DNA of 64,000 bases from Rhyzopertha dominica (Eukaryota; Arthropoda; Insecta; Coleoptera; Bostrichidae), in contig QCXZ01000001.1 of the NCBI GenBank assembly GCA_025024175.1, positions 23,554,942 to 23,618,941 on the forward strand, written 5' to 3'. Of this stretch, positions 34,001-44,964 are shown piece after piece (position 1 is the first letter of the stretch; each line of letters opens with the position of its first letter). The translations under genes and the position numbers were made by a program. The notes under the pieces are model-generated. The model did no database searches. It was not told where the DNA came from and saw nothing but the letters and a program-made list of their open reading frames with translations.

Positions 34001-36935
34001 AACTCCTAGGTATGCCAATTGGTGGAACATTTATATGTATTTTTGGAGGACATATACTAAGTGGTGTGTAAGAAATTAGCAATCTCAGTACAAGCTTTTA
34101 CGTTTGTAGTTTCGTAACTGTGTTTAAAAATTGTCACAGATTTTAAATGTGAAAGTTAGGCTCTGATATTCCATCTAAAAGTTCGAACTAATATGCAAAT
34201 GTTGCAGTTTGTAAACCTAATGATCTTAATCATGCTTCATCACGCAAGTGACCCTTTCAAATACGACTGCGGTAAATTAAAATCCAGTAACAACTACTCC
34301 CTGTAATAACATGTTGTTCCAATTATAGCGCAATGAAAAACGCGTCGTCATTTAGACTGCATACTTTCAGAATTCGCAAGCAGTAAAACAATTTATGCCC
34401 ATTTTATTCTTATTGTAGCAGTATTAATTATTGTACAAATTTTCCCATTATGCTTGACTTTGGAAGGTAACTTTTACCAAATTGACGGTTGATTTCCAAT
34501 TATGAAAACACTTTTGCGTAAAAGTAGTTAATCTAGTACGGGATGAAAACCATTGAAAAATTGATACTAGTAGGTACAATGACTTGACCTTTATGCTGAT
34601 AAAGTGCAAACATATTTGTACATTCACTATTACGGATATGATACGTCATTTCAGTTACGCTACTGACCAGAATTTATTATTTAACTTTCAAAGCCTACAT
34701 TTGTACTCTGATACAAAAATGCTTCTTCCGTTTTTTATATTCCCACTAAAACAAGTTTTTACATCACTTGTAACCATTACGTTTTAAATCGAAACATCAT
34801 AACACTAATAAAAAGCTTTTCCTACAAAACAGGCATTTCTATGTCCTATATTTATGTAATAGGGCCACATGTAGATGCACTTCGTAGTCCATGTAATACC
34901 ACTTGTCCATCTGTATTAGGATCAACATGCACTTATAAATTCCTGATGCCTTTACTCCACAGAGGCATGTTCCATTTGCTTGTTTATTACATCCCGGTAC
35001 AACTTTTTCTCTACAGTTCTTGATTTACTAAGATATTGTTGAGCGTAATGCAGTGCCTTGGGACAAAATTGCGTAGTACGAGGAACAACTTTCCAAAACA
35101 ATAATACCTAAATGGCTCAATTTGAATGCGCCGGTTTGGAGTTAGTCACCTGCAGGAAAACACGTTCTTCTGTGAAATGCACAACGGTTGGAGGATGACA
35201 TAATAAGTTGTGGCTATAAACGCGCGATCCGCGTAAAGTTATTCTACCTGGGTCCAGATTTATGACAACCCTTAAATTTTTTTTGAAAAGATATGTGGCA
35301 TAGTGTGCATAGTGTAGGTGACACTATCTTCAGTAAAATATAAAAAGACGATAAACTTATTTAAAATTTCTCGGTGTTCGAGAAAACACTATTGTATAGA
35401 AATCAAATCTTGATAAAAAACACTTAAATAGAGAATTGGCCGATATTTTATCACTTTACGTAGGTATACTTTGTGATACAGCAAATAATTCGCAGTCAAC
35501 AACAAACAAACGAACCAAGGCGATGTTACAATTTGTGTTTAAATTATTACTTTCTTGCAACATACTTGTATCACATCGGTTTAGTAAATATTGGCAATTA
35601 CGTATACTGCTAATATGAAAGGCAATCTGGAACGACAACAAAAATTACTAAAACATAATATATGTACCTAATAACTAAGTAGTACGTTTTATTACATGCA
35701 GGTGTGTTTAACATAACCTTTTACAACTTCTTGTAAAATGTCTCTGTATCACTCTCATACGAATATAAAGAATCGTAAAAATTCCACCTGCCTGTGATAA
35801 GGGTCCTTCTTAATTTCATTCTTGCGTTTTTCTTTGTCTATTCAGGAACCTTTAAGATTTTTGTGCTACGAGATGGAGATGTGTGTAAAAAGCATCGTCG
35901 CTGTTTCATATATTACAAATTTCAGATATATATTTTCCAAAAGAAAAGTGTAACCGAATCTTCTTTAAGATCTTGCGAAAACATTAAACCCAATAAAATG
36001 TTAATTATCATGTTTTTTTTTAAATGCAGATCATTAATCGGTGCGGCATAATGAAAAAATAATACTGGAGTGTTTATTTTTTATACTTCTAGACGTTAGC
36101 ATTGTTAGAAAATCCTTAGAAATTTTCGGCCACAGGTACTTTAAAGACAAAAAACATAGCAGTTATTACACACAGGGTTGGCTTTCAACACGTCGAGTTT
36201 CATTAGGCATTTCAGTATTACGCCACAGTCCCTTTAAAAATGGAGGCTGTTGGCACACAAAGCAACTGTTTAAATGGAGTTCTTACGGGAGACAAACTTT
36301 AAGATTTTTTTATGTATGTTCGGAGCTGAAATTAGTAGCGTACTGCATATATTTAGGTTTGTCATGATCAGCTAGATATACCTGTGTAACTTTAACGCAA
36401 TATTTGGCGTAACAACGAGAAAAAGATTGTTGAAGGTGACGTTAAACTTCCTGTTGGCAGGTTGACACTTCCTGTCCCTGTATTTACATCGAAAATGTTT
36501 TGTGTTTTGTCAGTTGTCAGAAATAAAAACAAGATGGTTGCTGTATGCTGTTATTTGTTGTGATTGTTGTTTTGATTCGTACTGCACAAAACACACTGAA
36601 CAAGTTATTATATCATGGTTACATATAATACGCCGTGTCTACTAATATAAACAATAGTTTCAGTGTAATGGATCTAGTTTAATATAGACTACATGATGAT
36701 TACGTGTTTTATACTCGCATCAAAGTACAACAACTGTCTTTATTCGCCACTCTTTTTCACTAATGACAGCGTATATTGCAATAAAATTATATACATATAT
36801 CCAACTAACTCTAACGAATCTAAATATAGGAATTAGCTTAAAATTTCGTGTGATAAAATACTGAAATAAATTTGTAAAAGTTTTCTCCCATAAGAGCTCA
36901 ATGTGAACATTAGCTGTGTGTGTCAACAGCTGTCA
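31021..36935. other. Long stretch with no recognised gene
   Basis: Nearly 6 kb of AT-rich sequence with only short frames (for example 33,544-33,849, 35,794-36,048 and 36,041-36,364), none with a recognisable domain. I see no tandem or inverted repeats of note. Confidence 0.4.
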
Positions 36936-37086
36936 TTTTTAAAGGGACTGAGGTCACGTGTTCTGAAATGCCTAATTGTCGATAATTAGGCTTTTTAAGA
37001 TTACGTCATCCAATATGGCGTCCAGGGGGCAAAAAGCACACGCATGGGACGCGCCTGCGAAACCCTGGAAACGGACGCGTGGCTGA

Positions 37087-37357
37087 TAGAGTTGGGTAGT
37101 TCATGACCAAGTCGTTCAAATTCAATGACTCATGCCTTGATTCGTTTAATGCGGCTCACACCTGCGTCGGTCATGGTTGACGGTTGGCTGGCTGGGTACT
37201 GTTACGGGACACATATTGCATTGCACCTGTTAGCTGTCTTTAAGCAGGACTAACAACTCAGTAACTTGTTCTCAGTAATGAGACTTGAACGACTTGAATG
37301 ATCCGAATCTACGCGATTGATTGAACGATTGGAATTGAATCGACTGTCCCAGCTCTA
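37087..37357. mobile_element. hAT-like MITE nested in array unit 1
   Basis: The termini TAGAGTTGGG and CCCAGCTCTA form hAT-style inverted repeats. They are flanked by 8-base copies GTGGCTGA (37,079-37,086) and GTGACTGA (37,358-37,365), 7 of 8 matching, the duplication length typical of hAT insertion. Subterminal GTCGTTCAA-type inverted repeats are also present. Confidence 0.65.
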
Positions 37358-37575
37358 GTGACTGACGTTGGCATTAAGTAATGGGGTTTCTATGACAGCG
37401 CGCTAGAAGCTGCATCGTTTTGACATGTGCCCCCTGGCAGTCGCTCCGAAAGTCACATGTTCTAAAAAGCTTAATTAGGCTTTTTAAGATTACGTCATCC
37501 AATATGGCGTCCAGGGGGCAAAAAGCGCACGCATGGGACGCGCCTGCGAAACCCTGGAAACGGACGCGTGGCTGA

Positions 37576-37852
37576 TAGTGTTGGGTCCTTCATGACCAAG
37601 TCGTTCAAATTGAATGACTCATGCCTTGATTTGGCTCACAGCTAATGAATCAGCGTCGTTCGTGCGTCGTACATGGTTAACGGCTGACGACAGCACACGA
37701 CGAGAAAACAGCATGACAGCATATTTATATGCTGTGGCGAGACAGGAGACACCGCTGTCACTTTCAATTCACGATCCTTATGAACGACTTGAATGATCCG
37801 AATCTACGCGATTGATTGAACGATTTGAATTTAATCGAATGTCCCAGCTCTA
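37576..37852. mobile_element. hAT-like MITE nested in array unit 2
   Basis: Same site and termini as in unit 1 (TAGTGTTGGG to CCCAGCTCTA), 277 bases, flanked by GTGGCTGA and GCGACTGA. The middle part is nearly identical to unit 3 but differs from unit 1. Confidence 0.65.
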
Positions 37853-38069
37853 GCGACTGACGTTGGCATTAAGTAATGGGGTTTCTATGACAGCGCTCTA
37901 GAAGCTGCATCGTTTTGAAATTTGCCCCCTGGCAGTCGCTCAAAAGTAACGTGTTCTAAAAAGCCCAATTAGGCTTTTTAAGATTACGTCATCCAATATG
38001 GCGTCCAGGGGGCAAAAAGCGCACGCATGGGACGCGCCTGCGAAACCCTGGAAACGGACGCGTGGCTGA

Positions 38070-38346
38070 TAGAGTTGGGTCCTTGATGACCAAGTCGTTC
38101 AAATTGAATGACTCATGCCTTGATTTGGCTCACAGCTAATGAATCAGCATCGTTCGTGCGTCGTACATGGTTAACGGCTGACGACAGCACACGACGAGAA
38201 AACAGCATGACAGCATATTTATATGCTGTGGCGAAACAGGAGACACCGCTGTCACTTTCAATTCACGATCCTTATGAACGACTTGAATGATCCGAATCTA
38301 CGCGATTGATTGAACGATTTGAATTTAATCGAATGTCCCAGCTCTA
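38070..38346. mobile_element. hAT-like MITE nested in array unit 3
   Basis: 277 bases, almost identical to the unit 2 copy, flanked by GTGGCTGA (38,062-38,069) and GCGACTGA (38,347-38,354). The 60-codon open frames in units 2 and 3 are by-products of the repeat. Confidence 0.65.
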
Positions 38347-38528
38347 GCGACTGACGTTGGCATTAAGTAATGGGGTTTCTATGACAGCGCGCTAGAAGCT
38401 GCATCATTTTGAAATTTGCCCCCTGGCAGTCGCTCAAAAGTCACGTGTTCTAAAAAGCCTAATATCAACAATGGAGGTTACAATTCAAAAGTTAGGTTAT
38501 GTTGGTGTGGTTGTAGTTGCGTGTGTGT

Positions 38529-39394
38529 CAGTGGCGGCTCCTCGGGGTAGGCAAGGTAGGCACCGCCTACCTTGCNATTTCAATCAACAATGCCATAAAA
38601 ATAAATAATAATTAGCTAGAAATTTNTATTTTTTTAAATGCAATTTGTGTTTATACCAATGTTTATGTAATATTTCATCTCAAATTTACCCATATCGNTC
38701 AAANATTACGAACCGCGTTATTATGGCGAACGTTTAAATTGAGAATAGACGACACAACGTGACCAACTGAAATTCNTTTGTATTTGTGTTCACGTCCTTC
38801 AGAATCCGCACCGTTAACGACCGCAGTTGTCGGTTAACGTAGTAATAAAATCCTCGCGCATATAGATGCGTCTCAGGCGGAATAATCGGTCGCCTAGACT
38901 AACTTTGTATGGATTCGGGCTATTCGCATTGCGAAAGAGGGCGATAGAGGTTTTAAATGACACCGGTAGATGGCAGCAACTTGCAAGTGTAAGATTTTTA
39001 CATTTTTTTATCGTCATATTCAGAATAAAACATAATAATAATCATGCAATAGGAAGACGTGACATAGGAATATGTTATATAAACTTTCATATGCTCTGAA
39101 CAGTTACAACACGGATAAGATTAGGTGCTCTATTATTTAAATTAAGTACTGTTTCACAAGTTTTTGTTTACTTTTTTAGCGTTTTTGAGCTTATTATAGT
39201 TTGACTGAATTCTTTGTTTAACATTCGATTTGGAGAAATTTAAGGTCTGTTAGAGCAGAAAACGAAAATAAATTATTCGCATGACCATTAAAATACACAT
39301 ATTCCAAGATCGAAGGCAATAATTATAATTGCTTATACTATATATGAGTATAAGGTGTCGCCTACCCTACTTGGAAGGTCACAAGCCGCCACTG
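38529..39394. mobile_element. Non-autonomous hAT-like element, 866 bp
   Basis: The left end CAGTGGCGGCTC and right end AAGCCGCCACTG form terminal inverted repeats with further internal similarity (GTAGGC/GCCTAC blocks). The element is flanked on both sides by GTGTGTGT (38,521-38,528 and 39,395-39,402), an exact 8-base duplication. A subterminal hairpin GCAAGGTAGGC...GCCTACCTTGC stands at the left end. No transposase frame remains. Confidence 0.82.
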
Positions 39395-39402
39395 GTGTGT
39401 GT

Positions 39403-40149
39403 ACTTGTGTAGTCTGTTAATATGAAACATTACACATCAAGAAGTGCTTTGAAGGAGCAAATGAAACGGTAACTTAGTTGTTGTAGTGGCGTTGGTGTAT
39501 ATAAGTTTAATAAACATAAAACTTGTTTTGTTTATTTACTGACACAACATTTTAACAGAAAGTTTTATATCAGTTAATTAATGTTTACGCTATCGACATC
39601 GCTCAACCCTCATTTCCATACGTAATATGCATTTGTAAGGCAGGGTTTGAAGGGAAACGCAAACACATTACCTTGCTGTTTTGCAATAGGTTATTTTAAA
39701 TAGCTCCAATTACAGCCTATAACTACTCCTGCAATACCAAGAGCAAAACATCTTTGACTTGCTCCATCTACTAACTTTTTGTAAGGAATTCCATTATATA
39801 CGAATTAGTAATTAATTAACTACAACTTAATGAAGAGTACAAGGCATTACACAAACACTTCCAAAGGCTGGAAAAGAACACCAAAAACATTAATGTGCAT
39901 GCTGCCAAGTTACCCACGCTCACTTAGAATAGATGTCAAAACGACGCCACAATGCGTGTTGTTTAGCTGGAATCTCGAATATATGTAGGTACTGTCAAGC
40001 AAAGTCGTCGATGCTATTTTGCTTTGACATCAGAAAACAATATCCATTGCACAACACAAGTTTCATACAACAACGTACTTTTTATTCTTGTTAAACATGA
40101 AAATTTGTGTGCTTTTCGACTACGACATGCAGACAGTACTGATTTTTCT
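39403..40149. other. Unassigned sequence
   Basis: No gene or repeat recognised between the hAT-like element and the mariner relic. The left part of the mariner element may lie here in unrecognisable form. Confidence 0.4.
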
Positions 40150-40640
40150 GTTACCATCTGAAAAACTCACGCAGAACTTGATCAAATGCTTGTTCTTGGT
40201 AACTTACACTGCTGAGTGTGAAAACCTTGGAAGACCTTGAAGGTACCGAATTGAAAGCATTTTTGTGGCAAGACGGGTTCCTCAGGAATTGACTGAAAAA
40301 GAGCAGGATAACAGAAAAAGCACTGGAGAAATGGCAAAAAATCATATGTCGACCCCGGCCAATACTCTGTGTTTTCTGGGATCAATGTGTTCTAATATAT
40401 AATAAGCTTGTAAAGCTAGGAGAAAGCGTTACTAATGAACGCTATCAACAACAGCTGTTTGATATGCACCGTGCTCTGCTCCAGAATATCAAAAATGCAA
40501 CATAAATTGATTTTCCATAATAGCAATGCACCATCACAGCAAGCAAAACCGACCAATGAAGCGGTAGAGTTGTTTACCTAGGAAGCACTGCCACATGATG
40601 CTAATTCACCAGGCTTAGCTCTTGATCTGATTACTACTAC
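40150..40640 (+). pseudogene. Mariner transposase relic
   Basis: Plus-strand frames give VPQELTEKEQDNRKS near 40,270-40,315 (the WVPHELTExNKxxR linker), then FWDQCVLIYNKLVKLGESVT followed by NERYQQQLFDMHRALLQ at 40,375-40,485 (the WWDxxGVxYxELLxxGETVxxxxYxxQLxxLxxAL block). HNSNAPS near 40,520-40,540 stands where the second catalytic motif HDNARPH should be, so the Asp is lost. The segment carrying the first catalytic Asp (TGDEKW) is deleted. Stops and shifts confirm it is dead. Confidence 0.75.
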
Positions 40641-40676
40641 GAGTACATCTTATCCAAATAAAATACATGGTTTGAA

Positions 40677-41325
40677 TCCAGGGCGCTTATGGAAATTATC
40701 GATTAAATCAGTTTGCCGCCACCCAGGAAAATGAACACAACAATTGCTTTGACGTATATTTGTCATTTGTCTATTGTTGAATTATTTGATATATTTTAAT
40801 ATGAGAAAACGCGTGGGAGTGTGTATTTTCAACATATTCGTACAGTTTTGTGCAGAAAGCTCACATTTCGGAGCTGTGGGCTGACACGGCTTCTTGTAAC
40901 TTTTAGGTCATGTATTGTATTTGTGAGGTTGTTGCTACAGTAAGCCTCTTAAATAATTATACTATGATGGACTGAAAGATGTGTTTAGCCTGCCGTAATC
41001 GTAAAATTCACAGACTAAGTGGTAGTAACGTTAGCTGCACTATACAAAGCTTCAACAGTGCAAGGGTGTAGACTGTAAAGTTACCACAAGCCTATTATAC
41101 CGATAATTATTGTTATTTCTTACATTTGAAAAAAATTGAACCGTAAATTGTTGGAAGATCTTTATAAAGCCATCAATTTCGTGACTGTAACTTAATCTGC
41201 ATCCTTCAGTACTATCGTGCTCATTGATGTTCAGCGATCACCGTGCATATTGTAGCTTGGCAGCAGTTATAAAAAGGCGACACAAAGAAATCAACGCCAG
41301 CACCGACCGCGTTGCGCGAATCCCT
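40677..41325 (+). mobile_element. Longer copy of the 15.1-kb non-autonomous repeat
   Basis: It begins ATCCAGGGCGCTTATGG and ends near GCGTTGCGCGAATCCCT. It shares several blocks in order with 15,108-15,395 but keeps about 300 more bases in the middle (roughly 40,890-41,190). No coding capacity is seen. Possible AATCC direct repeats flank it. Confidence 0.65.
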
Positions 41326-42129
41326 GTATAAGAGTAAGTAAAGTAAGAGCTTACCAAGCTCAGTATGCAGAGAAATGTACAAGAACTGCAATCAGGTATA
41401 TTGCAAGTTTCCCTGTTCAGAATGTGGCTTGCCAATAACACATTAGTCGGTATGCGTAGAGCAAGATGATATACGGAAAATAGTGGGTTTGCGAGAGGTC
41501 AGTTTATCCACACAGCAGTTTTAACAAAGCAGCGGGCTGTTGTAGGGCGTGTTTCCAGGAAAACCGAACAGGAGGAGTGAGTGAAGAGGAACAAGGCGTC
41601 GGCTTGGAATCCTGCTTCTACCGTTTCTCTTCTACGATGACCAGTGGTTTGNGCAACATGGAAGACCTACTGATGAAATGCAGATCGTTTACTGCCGAAT
41701 AAGAAGTTTTTTTTTGCTTGTTTTCATACTATTTGGTATTGCAATTTCTGAGCTCCGTGATTCCGTGGTCTTCTTAATTATTACTTTCTTGATTATAGGA
41801 GTTCCAATAAGAGAATGACAAACGTTTAAATCGTTATTATTCCCTTTTTAAATTATTCTTTTTAATTCCTTTGCTCTCCTTTCCTATTACAATATTTTTT
41901 TAATTTACTCATGCTTTTAACACTTTCCTTTTTCCTATTTCTTCCATATTCATGTGTTCATAAATCGCTGCTAACAATAAGCTTAATTATTGTTGAAGTT
42001 TCCACTGCTATACTTCTGTAATCTATTTTATGGACTTTTGATCAGGCTTTTATAATATATCGCCACCATAACAAACAATGTTGGCCTTAGAATTCACATC
42101 CGCCCTCTTTGTCCCAAAGAGACAGTTCT
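41326..42129. other. Unassigned, possibly 3' remains of the RT element that follows
   Basis: Pyrimidine-rich, AT-rich sequence. If the minus-strand RT relic at 42,130-42,680 extends this way, its 3' part is too decayed to read. Confidence 0.3.
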
Positions 42130-42680
42130 AAGAAGGATGTGAATATGTTGAAAGATCTCTGCAATGTGTACCAAACAAATCTCTCCCTTTTTCTCGATGT
42201 GGTCGGTCTTGTGTGCATGGTACACTTTTGAACCCGCTTGGTGCTTGTTGTAGTTGTGGTCCTAGTTTGCGTTTTTAAACTGTTCAGTCAATTTGCTAGG
42301 GTAACTCCTGTATAACTTTTTCTTTATTTTGTTCGTTTTTTTTGTACATTGGTACAAGGATACCCATTCTCAAATCGTCTGATACTTCTATCGCGTTCCG
42401 TGCCATATTGATATAGCTGCTAAAGCTTTCTTACCTTGCCATCCCATGAAATGATGCGATTTGACTGTAACCTGCCTATTATGTATGTTTTCTTTTTGAC
42501 TGCTTCCACTTGTATTACATCGTTGTGTTCCTCCGACAGTTCTGCGTGTCTGTTATATGATACATCTGTACTCACCTCCATTTGAGTTGACGAGTTCTTC
42601 CTTTTATCTACCGCTATTTTATTTCCGTCAGCATTTCACACTCTACTATTCCTTAATTGATCTGATTTTGATTAGAGTGC
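42130..42680 (-). pseudogene. Non-LTR retrotransposon RT remains
   Basis: Minus-strand frames give NDVIQVEAVKKKTYIIGRLQ followed by SNRIISWDGK near 42,530-42,440. This resembles the VxxEEVKxAIxxMKxGKxPGxDGI block. Next is NMARNAIEVSDDLRMGILVP then MYKKN near 42,400-42,325 (the W..GxIVPIYKKG block), and APSGFKSVPCTQDRPH near 42,230-42,190 (the QxGFRxGRSTxDHI block). Many stops. The catalytic YADD region is not seen. Confidence 0.5.
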
Positions 42681-42842
42681 AGATAAGAGCTTTAATCGTT
42701 CTGAAAATAATCATGAATTATCTTTTAATTCTACACGCACAGATACTGGGAACAAAAGAGTTGTACACCCATCTCTTTAGTTTACCACAATCTGTAGTTT
42801 ATTGCTGGATTAAATTTTTTATATAAATCTTCAAAAACGTAG

Positions 42843-43081
42843 TGTTGGAGTTCGGTTTGGGCCTTGGTCGGAGACAGACGTGTATTCGAACGGCTCTCTG
42901 AGCTTTACTAGAATTGTGTGTGTGTGTGTGTGATAAATAAACCACTAAACTATATACTCAGTGAGTGCTGTACGGTTATAAAGTGGGGATAAGTGCTTAG
43001 CGCCGTGAAAGTGCTTACTTACGGGAGCAGCTGTACCCATACCTGTACCACACATGAAAATTTAATCAACAACCCACAACA
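42843..43081. mobile_element. Possible solo LTR
   Basis: The segment starts TGTTGG and ends CCACAACA, giving TG...CA ends with a 5-base inverted repeat. It contains an AATAAA at 42,935 and a (GT)9 run at 42,914-42,932. I see no flanking duplication and no clear primer-binding site, so support is weak. Confidence 0.25.
42914..42932. repeat. GT dinucleotide microsatellite
   Basis: About nine head-to-tail copies of GT, inside the possible LTR. Confidence 0.85.
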
Positions 43082-43432
43082 GGAACTAAAATAAGATAAG
43101 ACAGGAGAGAAATAGCTGACTAACATACTAACGTAATAATTTCTACGCATGTTGCATGTGCGTAACTAGCGACTTTCTTTGTATTATTTCTCTTCCGATA
43201 TAACTAACTTCGACATNCAGGGGGATAGNACGGAAAAACGAGGGCATTTTAGGGCCGAAGCAGGTAAAGAAACACCCCAGATGGCCAGACCTCTTAAAAA
43301 GCATATCGGTAAAAATGCCCTTTAGCAGATAGGCGCACTACGCCATAAACGCAGTAAAACCAATGCGTCTAAAAATAGATCAAAAACAGCTACCCTGACC
43401 TGTTCCACAGGCGATAATCGGACACTATCCCA

Positions 43433-43452
43433 AATAATAGTAATAATAATAA

Positions 43453-43483
<31 letters not shown>

Positions 43484-43541
43484 AATAATGGTAACGGTAG
43501 TAATAATAATAATCATAATTATAATAATAATAATAACGATA
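43433..43541. repeat. AAT trinucleotide microsatellite (interrupted)
   Basis: Long run of AAT units broken by short changes (GGTAACGGTAG, CATAATT). A long Ile-rich minus-strand frame across it (43,322-43,672) is a translation of the repeat, not a gene. Confidence 0.92.
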
Positions 43542-43673
43542 AAACTTAAACACCGTAGTATTAACAAGTAGAATAAACCACTAACCAGCAAAACAATAAA
43601 AACTACGGTCCCGTCTAATAAGAATAATAGCCTATAAGAGAAACGGACCGGAAACAAGAGAATGAATGTATGC

Positions 43674-43715
43674 ATGGGCGTACCCAGCTTTTGGTCTAGG
43701 GGGGGGCAAAGCAGG
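43674..43715 (+). mobile_element. Terminal fragment of a DNA transposon
   Basis: GCATGGGCGTACCCAG, then TTTGGTCTAGGGGGGGGCAAA, resembles the left terminus of insect hAT-like elements (GGGCGTACCCAGxxTTTxxxCTAGGGGGG). No matching right terminus is found in the window. Confidence 0.4.
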
Positions 43716-44964
43716 AACGTCCTGTAGAGTATAATTCAACATAAATAGAAAATAAATGTTTATAAGATATAGGTACTTAAGTAATTATTGAAGTATTTAT
43801 TCCATGAATAATCTTCGTGGATTTTCTGCAAGGCGACTTAAAACATGTTCTGTGAAATAAAGACCCAAATTATTTACATGTTTTCTATGTACACTGAAGA
43901 TACAAAGCCCCTTTATTACTAATTCCGTTGTTGATGAACTCAGTTAGATGAGGCGCATTCAGTTGCATCGCTCTCGCGTTTAACAAAACACGAGTTGATC
44001 CCCGATCCACATAATATATAATGATATCATACGAAGTACCAAAGGAACATAAAGTTTACTTTAAAAGTTCTACTAATAGGAGCACGATTTCGGATTCAAA
44101 ATTAACACATATCAAAGACTAATGCATTAATCGATGCGCTTTTAGTACAGTTTCAACTTCTCACACCAGAGGCTTTAGAAATTTAAGCTGGGAGTTCTTA
44201 TGTATAGGTGCAAAAGATACAATTATAGTAATTTTTACTCCCCAGGGAAAGAGACTCGATGGATAACTAACATTATTAAAACTCAGAATGACAAATGCCT
44301 CAGTATTTTGCGTCAAGTCAACCTTTTAGATCGCCAGTGCATTGCTCTCAAAAATTAACCGACCACTTAATATTTTAACCAAATTAAGCTTCATTTAAAT
44401 AAACTGAAATATATTTAATTACATTTTTAACAACACACCGGGTTTTAATTCGTGCTGATAATGCTTATACTGGATTCCTAAAACTTATATTAAATAAAAT
44501 GACTCATAAACGTGAGTTCGGATGGATTTTTAGTTTTTTTTTGTATTAATTGTTAAAATGTAATGTGAATTTAGAAATTTGGTACAAAAGTTAGAGTTAT
44601 CACCGAATATATGACAGATTCTGATGTGATTCCATATAACAGTAGTTAGTTGAACAATCTTTATAGGAAAATGTAGAAGAGAACTAAGCAGAAATCGTGT
44701 TATGACTCATGCTGACCAAGATAGTCTTTTAAAGTTATATCTGCCGTAAGACAACGATTCGTAACAACAAGAATGTTGCAGCTACAGCTTCAAAATGCAC
44801 ATGGCATCGATTAAGCTACGAAACCATTTGACAACGACTTATTAGAGAAGGTCATTTGCAAGGGACAAATATGAGTTCTAAATGAAAATTTATTTATTTA
44901 TATATTTAGGCGTTTTTTTCAGATGTGATAATAATAATAGTAATACATAGAATGATTACTGCTA
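43716..44964. other. No recognised gene
   Basis: AT-rich sequence with short frames. It may include the body of the element whose left end lies at 43,674. Confidence 0.35.

Larger units (their letters stand above)
36936..38465. repeat. Tandem array of three nested MITE-like units (about 490 bp each)
   Basis: The same landmark (TTACGTCATCCAATATGG) occurs at 37,001, 37,490 and 37,984, giving periods of 489 and 494 bases. A partial fourth unit end lies at about 36,946-36,976. Each unit begins AGGCTTTTTAAGATTACGTC and ends TCACGTGTTCTAAAAAGCCT. The two ends are imperfect inverted repeats that also pair CCAGGGGGCAAA with TTTGCCCCCTGG, so each unit looks like a short DNA element. Each contains a second, hAT-like element at the same internal site. 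Confidence 0.8.

Noticed and set aside
37614..38290. Two nearly identical 60-codon frames
   Set aside because: They lie inside the nested MITE units and are identical because the array is duplicated, not because of coding.
43322..43675. 117-codon minus-strand frame rich in Ile
   Set aside because: Translation of the AAT microsatellite.
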